Positions 1 through 9,137 of a stretch of 64,000 nucleotides of DNA are shown piece by piece. Both the position numbers and the translations under genes were made by a program. A model generated the notes under the pieces. That model saw only the letters and a list, made by a program, of their open reading frames with translations. It had not been told where the DNA came from and ran no database searches. How positions within the stretch are numbered: the stretch's first letter is position 1; every line of letters starts with the position of its first letter. This stretch comes from Acetatifactor sp. (lineage in GTDB: Bacteria > Bacillota > Clostridia > Lachnospirales > Lachnospiraceae): NCBI GenBank assembly GCA_022511425.1, contig JAFLRO010000001.1, positions 1 to 64,000 on the forward strand, written 5' to 3'.

Positions 1-1823
1 CCGTTTACCGCGACTGGGACGGCAATCCGCTTGGCGATACTGTCGAAGAGCAGGGCGCAGCTTTTATGCGTCTGCTTGCAGAGTCCGGTGTGAATTGGAT
101 ACGTCTGCGTGTCTGGAACGACCCCTATGACGAGGAGGGTCATGGCTACGGCGGCGGTAACAACGATCTTGATGCGACTATTACAATGGGCAAGTGGGCC
201 ACGGACGCGGGGATAAGGGTTCTCATTGATTTCCATTACTCGGATTTCTGGGCGGATCCCGGCAGACAGCTTGCTCCCAAGGAATGGGCGAACATGAACG
301 TGGACGAGAAGGCCGATGCTCTCTATAAATATACTGAGGAGTCACTAAACGCGCTTTTAGACTCCGGCGTTGACGTGGGAATGGTTCAGGTGGGCAATGA
401 GACCAACAACGGTGTTTCCGATGTTTTGTTTGCAACAGACGGCTGGGCACAGGTCTGCAAGCTCTTTTCAGCGGGCTGTGATGCGACACACGCCGTAGCT
501 CGCGCCCACGGAACAGAGATTCTGGCGGCCATCCACTTTACGGAACCACATCACGGTGATTATCCCACCTATGCCCAGAACCTTCAGGACAATGGCGTAG
601 ATTACGATGTTTTCGCATCCTCCTATTATCCCTACTGGCATGGTACTCTCTCAAATCTAACCACTGAGCTTGGCAAGATTGCGGAGGGCTTTGGCAAGAA
701 GGTCATGGTGGCGGAGACCTCCTGGGCCTTTACTCTCGAGGATGGCGATGGAAACGGCAACACGGTGGGTCCGGGAAGCAATGACACCAGCGTAAGCGGA
801 GAGAATTATCCTGTCAGCGCTCAAGGGCAGGCTCTTGCCTATGCGGCTGTTGCCAATGCTGTACATAATGTGGGTGACGCCGGACTTGGTCTGTTCTACT
901 GGGAGAATGCCTGGATACCGGTGCAAAATGCCTATCCGGACGGCGTGTATAATGAGAGCATACACAAGAGTAACTGGGATAAATGGGAGGAATTCGGCTC
1001 CGGCTGGGCATCCTCTTACGCCTATGCATATGACCCCGTAAACGTTGGTACTTATTACGGTGGATCCGCCTGGGATAACCAGTCCATGTTTGACTTTGAC
1101 GGCAAACCCATGGAATCTTTGAATGTATTCAAGTATATGACTACCGGCACAACGGGTTATGAGGATAAGATCATCATGGTCGAGTCACTGTCGGTGGAGA
1201 TAGTGGCAGGTGGAATGTTGACACTTCCCACCACTGCGAGAGCGACTCACACTGATTTGAATGTCACCATCCTTGTAGTGGAATGGGATGAGGACAGTGT
1301 TGCAGCAGCGGACGCAAATACGCCCGGTACTTACATCGTCACGGGCAAGGGCAAGGGTGGTAACGAGGTCGTGACCTGTACGGTGACAGTCAATGCCGTG
1401 AGCATACTGCCCAACAGTGGTTTTGAGGGTTCGGACACGTCCATGTATATTATCTCTGATCCTATGGCCGAAATAACTACCGATGATCCACACAAGGGAA
1501 GCAAAAGCCTTCATTTCTGGCACGGTACGGCGCCTGTGATATTCACCGCGGAACAGATTATTACTTTGGAGCCGGGTGAGTATGTGTTCAGCATCTTTGG
1601 ACAGGGTGGTGACGCGGGAGATAACGCCGACACCCATATATATGCGGTCATCGGCGATGACACCGTCACACAGAGTTTTGAACTGTCTGGTTGGCAGAAT
1701 TGGCAGAACCCGAAGCTTAGCTTTACGGTGACCGAGACAACTGAAGTCACTGTGGGCGTTAGTGTTAACGCTGCTCCCGGAGCCTGGGGTACCTTTGACG
1801 ACTGGGCGCTGTACCTGGAATAA
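1..1823 (+). CDS. Arabinogalactan endo-beta-1,4-galactanase (GH53), 5' end missing
   Basis: Secreted-type GH53 enzyme that would cut beta-1,4-galactan side chains of pectin. The reading frame is open from base 3, so the ORF-track ATG at 66 is internal and the N-terminus with any signal peptide lies outside the window. The GH53 barrel covers about the first 355 residues (numbered from that ATG). The family acid/base Glu is in VGNET (about E112) and the nucleophile in VAETSW (about E217). It is followed by a bacterial Ig-like (Big_4) domain at about 372-445 and a beta-sandwich beginning NSGFEG at about 448-585, resembling galactan-binding modules such as CBM61. A hairpin terminator follows. The family call is firm; the last-domain label is a resemblance only. 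Confidence 0.9.
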   Translation, partial: VYRDWDGNPLGDTVEEQGAAFMRLLAESGVNWIRLRVWNDPYDEEGHGYGGGNNDLDATITMGKWATDAGIRVLIDFHYSDFWADPGRQLAPKEWANMNVDEKADALYKYTEESLNALLDSGVDVGMVQVGNETNNGVSDVLFATDGWAQVCKLFSAGCDATHAVARAHGTEILAAIHFTEPHHGDYPTYAQNLQDNGVDYDVFASSYYPYWHGTLSNLTTELGKIAEGFGKKVMVAETSWAFTLEDGDGNGNTVGPGSNDTSVSGENYPVSAQGQALAYAAVANAVHNVGDAGLGLFYWENAWIPVQNAYPDGVYNESIHKSNWDKWEEFGSGWASSYAYAYDPVNVGTYYGGSAWDNQSMFDFDGKPMESLNVFKYMTTGTTGYEDKIIMVESLSVEIVAGGMLTLPTTARATHTDLNVTILVVEWDEDSVAAADANTPGTYIVTGKGKGGNEVVTCTVTVNAVSILPNSGFEGSDTSMYIISDPMAEITTDDPHKGSKSLHFWHGTAPVIFTAEQIITLEPGEYVFSIFGQGGDAGDNADTHIYAVIGDDTVTQSFELSGWQNWQNPKLSFTVTETTEVTVGVSVNAAPGAWGTFDDWALYLE

Positions 1824-1863
1824 GATAATCAAAGGATGTAGTGCTTGCACTAAAACCGCTGTT

Positions 1864-1913
1864 AAAGCTGATGACTTCTGCGATTATTGTACGCAGGATT
1901 ATCAGCTTTTCTG
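1864..1913 (+). terminator. Stem-loop terminator after the GH53 gene
   Basis: AAAGCTGAT pairs with ATCAGCTTT, and inside it CTGCG pairs with CGCAG. The stem ends in TTTT, then CTGCGTTTT. It sits between the galactanase stop and the Shine-Dalgarno of the antiporter, so it probably separates two transcripts. Confidence 0.6.
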
Positions 1914-1933
1914 CGTTTTAGGAGGAATAATAA

Positions 1934-3133
1934 ATGTTGATGAGTGTTTCTTTGATGCTACTTATGGGGCTGTTTTTAGGATGGGTATGTAAAAAACTTA
2001 GATTACCCAGTCTGCTGGGAATGATGCTTACCGGGATTATTCTTGGTCCGTATGTGTTGAACCTGATAGACATTTCAATATTAAGCATCTCTGCTGATCT
2101 TAGAAAGATTGCCCTGATCATTATTTTGACAAGAGCCGGTCTTACATTGGAGATAAATGATTTAAAAAAGGTGGGCCGCCCCGCGATTCTTATGTGCTTT
2201 GTTCCGGCTGCCTTTGAGATTATAGGTATGGTAGTTTTGGCACCGATACTATTTGATGTATCTATACTTGAAGCTGCAATAATAGGAACGGTGGTCGGTG
2301 CGGTTTCTCCGGCTGTGATTGTGCCCAAAATGATAAGACTTATAGATGAGGGATATGGAATTAATAAGGGGATTCCACAATTAATTCTTGCCGGAGCATC
2401 GGTTGACGATGTCTTTGTAATTGTGCTTTTTACTGCGTTTACCGGGTTGGCACAGGGAAAGCAGATTTCCGTGATGAGTTTCGTGAATATACCTGTTTCC
2501 ATTTGTTTGGGTGTTGCGATTGGCTATATCATAGGATTTGTTTTGTCAAAATATTTTGCTAAGGTACACATACGGGATACAGTAAAAGTAATTATCATCC
2601 TAAGTATATCTTTTGTTTTGGTTACAATAGAAGATAAAATCACGGGAATTATCAAGTTTTCAGCATTAATAGCTATCATGTTTATTGGTATATCCTTGCA
2701 AAAATACCGTAAGGAAGTTTCTATGCGTTTGTCTGTCAAGTTTAATAAGCTGTGGGTATGTGCGGAAATACTCCTGTTCGTATTGGTCGGTGCAACAGTC
2801 GATCTTCACTATATAACAAGTTCTGCTTTTTCTGCCATTCTACTTATTTTTGGCGTATTGTGCTTTAGAATGCTAGGTGTGTTCCTGTGTCTGCTGCACA
2901 CAAAATTGTCCTTAAAGGAACGGGTATTCTGTATGCTGGCATATATGCCGAAAGCAACTGTTCAGGCAGCTATCGGAGGAGTGCCGCTTGCCATGGGAAT
3001 GGACTGTGGAAATTTAGTTCTGACGATTGCCGTTGTAGCGATTTTAATTACAGCGCCTCTTGGAGCATTCTTTATTGAACTTACTTACAAGAAGTTCTTG
3101 GAGTACAACTTAATGGAGAAGGTATCCACATGA
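1934..3133 (+). CDS. Cation:proton antiporter (monovalent cation/H+ exchanger family)
   Basis: Integral membrane protein of 399 residues, nearly all hydrophobic, with about 11-12 predicted helices and no C-terminal regulatory domain. It would exchange Na+ or K+ for H+ across the cytoplasmic membrane. The family's paired acidic residues are seen in ASVDDVFVIV; a DD pair (rather than ND) is usually linked to electrogenic exchange. The start is supported by TTAGGAGGAATAATAAATG. The gene stands alone between a terminator upstream and decayed sequence downstream. The ion specificity cannot be read from the sequence. Confidence 0.85.
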   Translation: MLMSVSLMLLMGLFLGWVCKKLRLPSLLGMMLTGIILGPYVLNLIDISILSISADLRKIALIIILTRAGLTLEINDLKKVGRPAILMCFVPAAFEIIGMVVLAPILFDVSILEAAIIGTVVGAVSPAVIVPKMIRLIDEGYGINKGIPQLILAGASVDDVFVIVLFTAFTGLAQGKQISVMSFVNIPVSICLGVAIGYIIGFVLSKYFAKVHIRDTVKVIIILSISFVLVTIEDKITGIIKFSALIAIMFIGISLQKYRKEVSMRLSVKFNKLWVCAEILLFVLVGATVDLHYITSSAFSAILLIFGVLCFRMLGVFLCLLHTKLSLKERVFCMLAYMPKATVQAAIGGVPLAMGMDCGNLVLTIAVVAILITAPLGAFFIELTYKKFLEYNLMEKVST

Positions 3134-3156
3134 AAAAAGTAAAAAAACTGTTTTAA

Positions 3157-3324
3157 AGACAACATTATGTCTTTGCGTTGGCTCATGGATCCGGAAGTGA
3201 TGTGTTTTATTACGGGGATTGGATCAGGAAACCTGGAGTGGCGATTTGCAGCTGTAATGATGGACTTCGTCCGGTTATCTTTAAGCTGGAGGAATCACAG
3301 ATGGACTATGAACCTGTAAGGTGA
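3157..3324 (+). pseudogene. Remnant of an unidentified coding sequence
   Basis: A stop-to-stop frame without a start encodes about 55 residues containing YYGDWIRKPGVAI and GLRPVIFKLEE. The pattern of a WxRxPG block followed by an xRPV block recalls the C-terminus of DUF6273-type proteins common in Lachnospiraceae. No start codon or ribosome site precedes it, so it is taken as the decayed 3' end of a gene. The identity is tentative. Confidence 0.35.
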
Positions 3325-3419
3325 TGGAAAACAGAGTAAAAATATAAGTCATTAATGACCGCGATAAATTGAAATTATTGGTTCATTTTGATGAAAAATA
3401 TATTAAATTGCCAGTTTTT

Positions 3420-3460
3420 GGCAATTGTTTTGCAAGATTTCCTGCAAAATTGCCTTTTTT
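3420..3460 (+). terminator. Intrinsic terminator in the intergenic stretch
   Basis: GGCAAT-TG-TTTTGCA and TGCAAAA-TTGCC form a stem around AGATTTCC, followed by TTTTTTATAT. A smaller hairpin (TTGCCAGTTTTTGGCAA) overlaps its left side. It probably ends transcription from the antiporter side. Confidence 0.6.
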
Positions 3461-3519
3461 ATATAATACTACAAACAAAGACATTAAGCTTTAGCTCGCT
3501 TTGTGGGTCTGTTGAATAA

Positions 3520-3663
3520 TCCGGTGCAGACGGCTGCCTTAATATGGGCGCTGCGGGAGCAGGACTTGCCACTTTTTTATCTAATAGTGTGGCGTGCTGT
3601 TATTTCTTTGTACTGCTGTATGTACGACGGAAAATACATATATTTCAGGATGTTTTAGAGTGA
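3520..3663 (+). pseudogene. Fragment of a MATE-family efflux transporter
   Basis: This frame, opened by a stop at 3517-3519 and lacking a start, encodes about 47 residues with LNMGAAGAGLATFLSN followed by a hydrophobic helix and VRRK. This matches the typical central MATE block 'xMGxxGAxxATxxS' and the start of the next helix. Nothing recognisable as MATE lies directly on either side, so it is an isolated gene relic. The 3133-3750 gap therefore holds two decayed fragments and a terminator but no intact gene. Confidence 0.6.
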
Positions 3664-3749
3664 CAATATGTTTCAAGAGGGATTGCAGAATTGGTTTATG
3701 ATGTTTATACTCAAAAGAAAGAGATAGAAATAACATAGATGGAGAAAAA

Positions 3750-6056
3750 ATGAAGATAACAAAGGTGATTGGAACACACAATAAAAATAACAGCTTTCAA
3801 AACGTGATGGTAGAACAAGATTTTATACCTGATAAGATTATCATCCAGGAGAATAGTCAACCCATCACTTTTACAAGAAAAAGTATAGTCAACACATCAA
3901 ATGACCCTTTTCTGTTACAGAAAGGATGGGAACTGATTCCCAAGGATATTATGGGATACCGGTTGGATGAAACAGTGGAAGTCACGATGAAGCGTACTGT
4001 GGACGGGGAACGTGCTTTTGTGGATCATATGGAGGAATCTTACATTTGTCATGCCTACGAAGGAAGATTGGTATTCTCTATAGATCCCGAAGAGAGGATA
4101 TTGGGGCTTGGGCAGCATGAGGATGGCATATCAAACTACCGAAATTGTATCCAGCACCTGTATCAAAACAACATGCAGATTCCGATGCCGGTATTTCTTT
4201 CAACAGGTGGTTATGCGGTTTTTTTGGATGCGGGCTGCCTGATGGTATATGAAGAGCATGACAATCAAATTACCATTCATTTTGATGCGATAGATCAGAT
4301 TTGTTACTATGTGATTGAAGGGGATACGCTTGAAGAACTGGTAAAGGGAATCAGGCGTTTGACAGGAAAAGCGCCCTTGCTTCCATTGTGGGCATATGGC
4401 TACGTGCAGTCAAAAGAGCGATATTGTAGCCAGAAGGAATTGCTGGAGATTGCTTCAGAATTTATGAAGAGGGAAATTCCTGTCTCCTGTCTGGTTCAGG
4501 ATTGGCAGACATGGGAGGAAGGGAAGTGGGGAGATAAGCACTTGGATAAAGTTCGCTATCCTGACCTAAAACAAGCCACTGACAGGCTGCACGGTATGGG
4601 AATTGGGGTCATGTTCTCCGTATGGCCCAATATGACGCAGGGCAGTATTGATAATAGGGAAATGTTGGAAGCAGGAAAACTTCTGGCCGATTTATCTACT
4701 TATAATGCTTTTGATGAAGAGGCGAGAGATTTATACTGGAAACAATGCGAAAGGGAGATTTATGCAGGAGGAATCGACGGATGGTGGTGCGATTCCACAG
4801 AACCTTTTACACCTGATTGGAACGGTTCAGAGAAGGAGTCGGCTGCAGAGCGTTTTTTGCTGGCTAAGGATTCTCTGGCAAAGTTCATGGATGCCCGAAA
4901 GGCAAATACATATGCGCTTTATCATGCCAAGGGGATATATGAGCATCAGAGAAAAGAAGATATGTCCAAACGAGTGATCAATCTGACCCGTTCAGGTTAT
5001 CCGTCCATACAAAAATACGGCGCGGTTCTATGGTCGGGGGATATTATGGCAACCTGGGAAGTACTGAGGAAGCAGATTGTGGAAGGTCTGCAGATGAGTA
5101 GCAGCGGAATTCCTTACTGGACATTGGATATCGGTGCTTTCTTTGCCGGCAACAGGAAAGCATGGATGCGGGCGAACGGATTGCAAGAAGGAATACAGCC
5201 CTGGTTTTGGAACGGTGATTACGATGACGGAGTGGCTGACAAAGGCTATTGCGAGCTTTATGTGAGATGGCTTCAGTATGGTACATTTCTTCCGATAATG
5301 CGTTCCCACGGCACGGATACCCCAAGAGAACCGTGGAATTTTGGGGAGGCTGGCACGGTGTATTATGACACCATCGTAAAATATATCCGTATGCGTTATC
5401 GTTTAGTGCCGTATATTTATAGCTTGGCATATCAGGTATATAAAAATGATGACATGCTGATGCGGCAGCTACTTTTTGACTATCCTGATGATCAAAAGGC
5501 GACAGAAATTTCAGACCAGTATCTTTTTGGGGATTTTCTGGTATGTCCGGTAACTCATCCGGTGGAATACGGACCGAATAACATGCCAGTGGACGGAGTT
5601 CCAAAAAGGCAGGTATATTTGCCAAAGAACGATATTTGGTATGATTATGAGACGGGAGAATGCTTTCAGGGGAATCAGGATATTCTTGCTGATGCTCCGG
5701 TGGAGAAAATGCCCTTGTACATACGGGGTGGAAGTATACTGCCCGTGAATCCGGAAGGAAAACGAAATCTTTACCAATCTCAAAAACCGGAAAACATAAC
5801 AATTGAGATTTACAGCGGAAAAGATGGAAAGTTTACTTACTATGTTGACAGAGGCAACAGTTATGAGTATCAAGAAGGAGAATATGCTGCGATTACTCTT
5901 AACTGGTCGGATCGGGATAGAGCATTGACGGTGGCAGATGTGGAGGGTTCTTATAATTATCCTGAACATTGGGAATTGCAGCTCATAACAGAAGATGGCA
6001 ATAGGATTACGAAACAGGTTATATACCATGGAGAATTCATTAGGGTACAGATGTAA
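3750..6056 (+). CDS. Glycoside hydrolase family 31 (alpha-xylosidase/alpha-glucosidase type)
   Basis: 768-residue retaining alpha-glycosidase without signal peptide, hence cytoplasmic and presumably acting on imported oligosaccharides. An N-terminal beta-sandwich (about 1-200) precedes the catalytic barrel. The nucleophile Asp is in GWWCDSTEP (about D348) and the acid/base Asp in WSGDI (about D431); RSHGTDTPREPW is another conserved block. C-terminal beta domains follow, with PLYIRGGSILP. The WWCDSTEP form is nearer alpha-xylosidase-like members than WLDMNEP maltases, but the substrate is not certain. Start ATG follows GATGGAGAAAAA. It leads a cluster of carbohydrate-active genes. Confidence 0.88.
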   Translation: MKITKVIGTHNKNNSFQNVMVEQDFIPDKIIIQENSQPITFTRKSIVNTSNDPFLLQKGWELIPKDIMGYRLDETVEVTMKRTVDGERAFVDHMEESYICHAYEGRLVFSIDPEERILGLGQHEDGISNYRNCIQHLYQNNMQIPMPVFLSTGGYAVFLDAGCLMVYEEHDNQITIHFDAIDQICYYVIEGDTLEELVKGIRRLTGKAPLLPLWAYGYVQSKERYCSQKELLEIASEFMKREIPVSCLVQDWQTWEEGKWGDKHLDKVRYPDLKQATDRLHGMGIGVMFSVWPNMTQGSIDNREMLEAGKLLADLSTYNAFDEEARDLYWKQCEREIYAGGIDGWWCDSTEPFTPDWNGSEKESAAERFLLAKDSLAKFMDARKANTYALYHAKGIYEHQRKEDMSKRVINLTRSGYPSIQKYGAVLWSGDIMATWEVLRKQIVEGLQMSSSGIPYWTLDIGAFFAGNRKAWMRANGLQEGIQPWFWNGDYDDGVADKGYCELYVRWLQYGTFLPIMRSHGTDTPREPWNFGEAGTVYYDTIVKYIRMRYRLVPYIYSLAYQVYKNDDMLMRQLLFDYPDDQKATEISDQYLFGDFLVCPVTHPVEYGPNNMPVDGVPKRQVYLPKNDIWYDYETGECFQGNQDILADAPVEKMPLYIRGGSILPVNPEGKRNLYQSQKPENITIEIYSGKDGKFTYYVDRGNSYEYQEGEYAAITLNWSDRDRALTVADVEGSYNYPEHWELQLITEDGNRITKQVIYHGEFIRVQM

Positions 6057-6123
6057 AATGACAGTTGAAACAGAGCCTAGAGCCGGAAGTATTTGAAAGT
6101 TTTATATTTTTGTATTAATTTTG

Positions 6124-6172
6124 AGAGTGATAGCAAGAAAGATAGCAAGAAAGATAGCAAGAAAGATAGAAC
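6124..6172 (+). repeat. 12-bp tandem repeat (ATAGCAAGAAAG) before the GH25 gene
   Basis: ATAGCAAGAAAG is repeated three times, followed by a partial ATAGAA copy. Read in the ORF-track frame it gives repeated IARK, but that frame has no ribosome site and is not coding. It lies about 35 bp upstream of the lysozyme start and is probably a slippage-generated tract. Confidence 0.8.
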
Positions 6173-6202
6173 CGTACTGCAGGAAAGGAAGAACAATACT
6201 GC

Positions 6203-6946
6203 ATGAAAGCAAGATGGAAAAAGTATTCCGCTTTAGCTGGAGGAATACTTGCACTGCTGTTCGTATTGACGGTAACACTGGTATATACAGTATACTATGG
6301 ATATTTTCATGTCAATGGTTTCCGGACTGCAAAATATCCGGTACGAGGTGTTGATGTCTCCCACTATCAGGGGAAAATCGACTGGAATGTGCTTGCCTCC
6401 CAGGACATCAGCTTTGCTTATATTAAGGCAACCGAGGGAAGCACCTATGTGGACGAACAGTTTGCTGATAACGTCCGGGAAGCCAGACAGACGAGGTTGA
6501 GAGTGGGAGCGTACCATTTTTTCAGCTTTGACAGCCCCGGTTTAACTCAAGCGGCAAACTTTGTTGAGACAGTGGAGGATTTTGAAGGGATGCTGCCACC
6601 AGTGGTGGATGTAGAGTTTTACGGCAATAAGGAGGCGAATCCGCCTGCTCCTGAGGAGGTGCGCCCTCAGCTTCAGGCCTACCTGGACGCGGTAGAAGAA
6701 GTTTATGGCAAGCGTCCGCTCATTTATGCTACCTATGAATCCTGGGAGTTGTATATTAAGGACCAATTTGAAAATTATCCTCTGTGGATCCGTGATATAT
6801 GGAATCGACCTGAGAACTCTTTGAACTGGACCTTCTGGCAATACACGAACAGAGGTCGGTTGAAGGGGTTCTCCGGAGATGAACCCTATATAGATCTGAA
6901 TGTTTTTTCGGGAACCGTAGAGGAATGGGAGCAGTGGGCGCGGTAG
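6203..6946 (+). CDS. GH25 lysozyme (muramidase), membrane-anchored
   Basis: 247 residues. Residues about 9-33 form one hydrophobic helix after a basic start, acting as an uncleaved anchor or signal. The GH25 domain runs from about residue 48 to the end, with GVDVSHYQGKIDW and the catalytic pair in VVDVEF (about D136 and E138). It would hydrolyse beta-1,4 bonds between MurNAc and GlcNAc at the outer face of the membrane. GGAAGAACAATACTGC precedes the ATG. It stands alone between the GH31 and GH43 genes; a role in wall remodelling is more likely than in polysaccharide use, but this is inference. Confidence 0.9.
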   Translation: MKARWKKYSALAGGILALLFVLTVTLVYTVYYGYFHVNGFRTAKYPVRGVDVSHYQGKIDWNVLASQDISFAYIKATEGSTYVDEQFADNVREARQTRLRVGAYHFFSFDSPGLTQAANFVETVEDFEGMLPPVVDVEFYGNKEANPPAPEEVRPQLQAYLDAVEEVYGKRPLIYATYESWELYIKDQFENYPLWIRDIWNRPENSLNWTFWQYTNRGRLKGFSGDEPYIDLNVFSGTVEEWEQWAR

Positions 6947-6991
6947 ATGAAGACCGTAGAAATAAAAATGAATTTAAAATGAATTTTTTGT

Positions 6992-7021
6992 TTCATTTTA
7001 GGAGTGATATTTGTATATAAT
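6992..7021 (+). promoter_or_regulatory. Possible sigma-A promoter of the first GH43 gene
   Basis: TTCATT, 18 bp, TATAAT. The -10 is perfect and the -35 weak. The predicted start lies just before a GCAAG/CTTGC palindrome at 7043. Confidence 0.4.
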
Positions 7022-7042
7022 AGGCAAATTTTATTTTATTTT

Positions 7043-7056
7043 GCAAGATTTCTTGC
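7043..7056. promoter_or_regulatory. Palindrome GCAAGATTTCTTGC, possible operator
   Basis: A perfect 5-bp inverted repeat around ATTT, about 20 bp downstream of the likely transcription start of the GH43 gene. A 13-of-14 copy (GCAAGATTTCCTGC at 3432-3445) lies upstream of the GH31 gene, within the terminator there. Two copies before two carbohydrate genes hint at a shared regulator, but this could be chance. Confidence 0.3.
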
Positions 7057-7162
7057 TTACTTCCTGCTTAATTGAGCTAGGTTACTTTCTAAAATACGCG
7101 GGTTCTTGCTCGTTATTTATAATAAATAAAAGTTAAACTTAAAGGAAAGGAATAAGTATTTT

Positions 7163-8968
7163 ATGAAACTTCTTTGCTATACCAGAATTCCTGAAGAGGA
7201 TGAAATTTATTCCGCAAAACTTGCATACAGTATGCATTTAGCGTTGTATACGGAAGAAGGAATCCGGCCGTTAAATCACAATTCCGGTATTCTGTATGCA
7301 AAAGCTACACAAAATTCCGACGGTACTCTGAATGCAAAGAGTCTGAAAAATCCATGGCTGTTTCCTATGGCGGACGGAACCTTTGGCGTCATTGCAGAAC
7401 GGATTGAACCTGATGGAAGTGCCGATTTGTCTGCAACAGGAAAACTTTTGTTTTTCACTTCAAAGGACCTAATCAATTACCTGGAACAGCCCCTGTTAGT
7501 GCTTGGAGACCATGTCATCGAGGATGCAGTGTGCAGATACTTGCCTGAAACTGCAAGGTATCAGTTGATGTGGAAGGAAGCTGATGGGAGAAGCTATTTG
7601 TTGGAAACAGAGGACTTAACAGGGATTTCTGCTGATTATGAGAGAAAGTGCTTGGATTCTAAGAATGACAGTGGGAATCTTAGAACAGCTTCTCAGATAT
7701 CCGTTGCATCACTCCCGGAGGGCGCTGTGTCCCGAAATGTCCTGGAAATTTCTGAAAATGTAGCAAACCGCTTAAAGGCGCGCTTCCTGACACCGGAGAA
7801 CATTGCAAATGAAGTCCCCCAGAGCGTGAGAGTATCTTCACCTGATGAACTGAAAGCGGTCAAAGCACTGGCGCGGTACAGTGATGGGAGCTGCGTAGAG
7901 AAACGGGTAGACTGGTATATGGACGGAATTGATTGGAACAAGCCCGGACGCTACAGCGTGGAGGGGAGGGTGCATCAGAACAGGTATGAGTTCCCAGTGG
8001 CGTGGCATAAGGCGGATCCCTGTATCGGGAAATGGAAGGGAAAATACTATTTTATTTCCACTAATGACTTAGATCATGAGCATTCCATTTACATAAGGGA
8101 AGCCGACAGCATTCCCGGTCTGGTCACAGCCCAGCAGGTCAAAATCTTAGATGCTTATACCTATCCCCATCTGGGCAATCTGCTATGGGCTCCGGAGCTC
8201 CATGTGATACAGGACAGGCTCTATGTATTCCACGCAGGCACACCTCAGGAGTTTTTGGAGGAGCAATGCCATGTGATGGCGCTGAAAGAGGGCGGCAATC
8301 CCATGAGAGCCTCGGATTGGGAAATGCCAAGGCGTGTGGTAAAAAAAGATGGAAGCTGTTTATATGGAGAAGCAGGTATTACCTTGGATATGACCGAATT
8401 TGAAGTCGGCGGTAAGTATTACGTGTGTTGGTCACAGAGACAGTTTAAGCCGGTGGATCAGGGAGCATGGCTGTATATTGCCTGCATTGATCCAAAAGAA
8501 CCATGGAAGCTAATATCGGATCCGGTGCTGCTCTCCATGCCGGAATATGGCTGGGCAAATAACCACACTTTTGTGGATGAAGGCCCCTTTGCACTGATTA
8601 CCGAAGACAGGATATTCCTGACGTTTTCCAGCGCTGCTGTGGACAGTACTTATGTGGTGGGGCTCATGTCTGCGAATCCAAATGCTGATCTTTTGAAACC
8701 GGAGAATTGGGTAAAAGAAAATTACCCATTGCTTTCTTCCCGAAGTGCAGAGGGGGAGTTCGGCCCAGGACATAACGCTTATGTGATCGATGATGACGGA
8801 TTGGTATGGAATACCTATCACGCAAGACCCGGTGTAAATGGGCCCAGAAGCTCAGGAATTCGCCGTGTCCATTTCAATGCGGAAGGATTCCCCGTCCTTG
8901 ACATGACGGAAGAGATGGACCTTAAGCCGGAGCTTGCGGTTGTCAGCACTGAAGTTGTGATTCCCTGA
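7163..8968 (+). CDS. Family 43 glycosyl hydrolase (two-lobed), copy 1
   Basis: 601 residues, no signal peptide. Residues 1-150 look like a partial propeller domain seen in some GH43 relatives (MHLALYTEEG, LKNPWLFPMADG). An Ig-like segment at about 220-280 precedes the GH43 five-bladed propeller, about 281-601. Candidate catalytic residues are the base Asp in ADPCIGKW (about D285), the pKa-tuning Asp in GITLDM (about D409) and the acid Glu in VDEGPF (about E473). Family activities include arabinofuranosidase and xylosidase; the actual substrate cannot be told. It is a clear paralogue of the next gene, 169 bp downstream. AAAGGAAAGGAAT precedes the ATG. Confidence 0.85.
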   Translation: MKLLCYTRIPEEDEIYSAKLAYSMHLALYTEEGIRPLNHNSGILYAKATQNSDGTLNAKSLKNPWLFPMADGTFGVIAERIEPDGSADLSATGKLLFFTSKDLINYLEQPLLVLGDHVIEDAVCRYLPETARYQLMWKEADGRSYLLETEDLTGISADYERKCLDSKNDSGNLRTASQISVASLPEGAVSRNVLEISENVANRLKARFLTPENIANEVPQSVRVSSPDELKAVKALARYSDGSCVEKRVDWYMDGIDWNKPGRYSVEGRVHQNRYEFPVAWHKADPCIGKWKGKYYFISTNDLDHEHSIYIREADSIPGLVTAQQVKILDAYTYPHLGNLLWAPELHVIQDRLYVFHAGTPQEFLEEQCHVMALKEGGNPMRASDWEMPRRVVKKDGSCLYGEAGITLDMTEFEVGGKYYVCWSQRQFKPVDQGAWLYIACIDPKEPWKLISDPVLLSMPEYGWANNHTFVDEGPFALITEDRIFLTFSSAAVDSTYVVGLMSANPNADLLKPENWVKENYPLLSSRSAEGEFGPGHNAYVIDDDGLVWNTYHARPGVNGPRSSGIRRVHFNAEGFPVLDMTEEMDLKPELAVVSTEVVIP

Positions 8969-9123
8969 CAGTAATATGATATACAGAAGAATCTGACAAA
9001 CAGGTAATATGACAGACAGGAGAAGCTGATAAACAGGAAAATGACAAAAGGAAAATCACAAACAGGAAAAGCCCAAATTGAAAAATGACAAAAAAATTGA
9101 AAAAGCAGGAATAACCGCAAAGC
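8969..9123 (+). repeat. Degenerate AAACAGGAAAA/ATGACA repeats between the GH43 genes
   Basis: The spacer contains repeated near-copies of GACAAACAGG, GACAGACAGG, GATAAACAGG and CACAAACAGG, separated by AAAATGACA-type words. It has no stem-loop and no convincing ORF. It seems to be a decayed low-complexity tract. Confidence 0.55.
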
Positions 9124-9137
9124 AGGAGGAATTCAAA

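Noticed and set aside
6121-6354. 77-residue ORF with IARK repeats
   Set aside because: It overlaps the GH25 gene in another frame, has no ribosome site and its repeats are a nucleotide tract.
6975-7000. AT-only hairpin TAAAATGAA/TTCATTTTA as terminator after GH25
   Set aside because: No GC pairs to give stability and no T-run after the stem.
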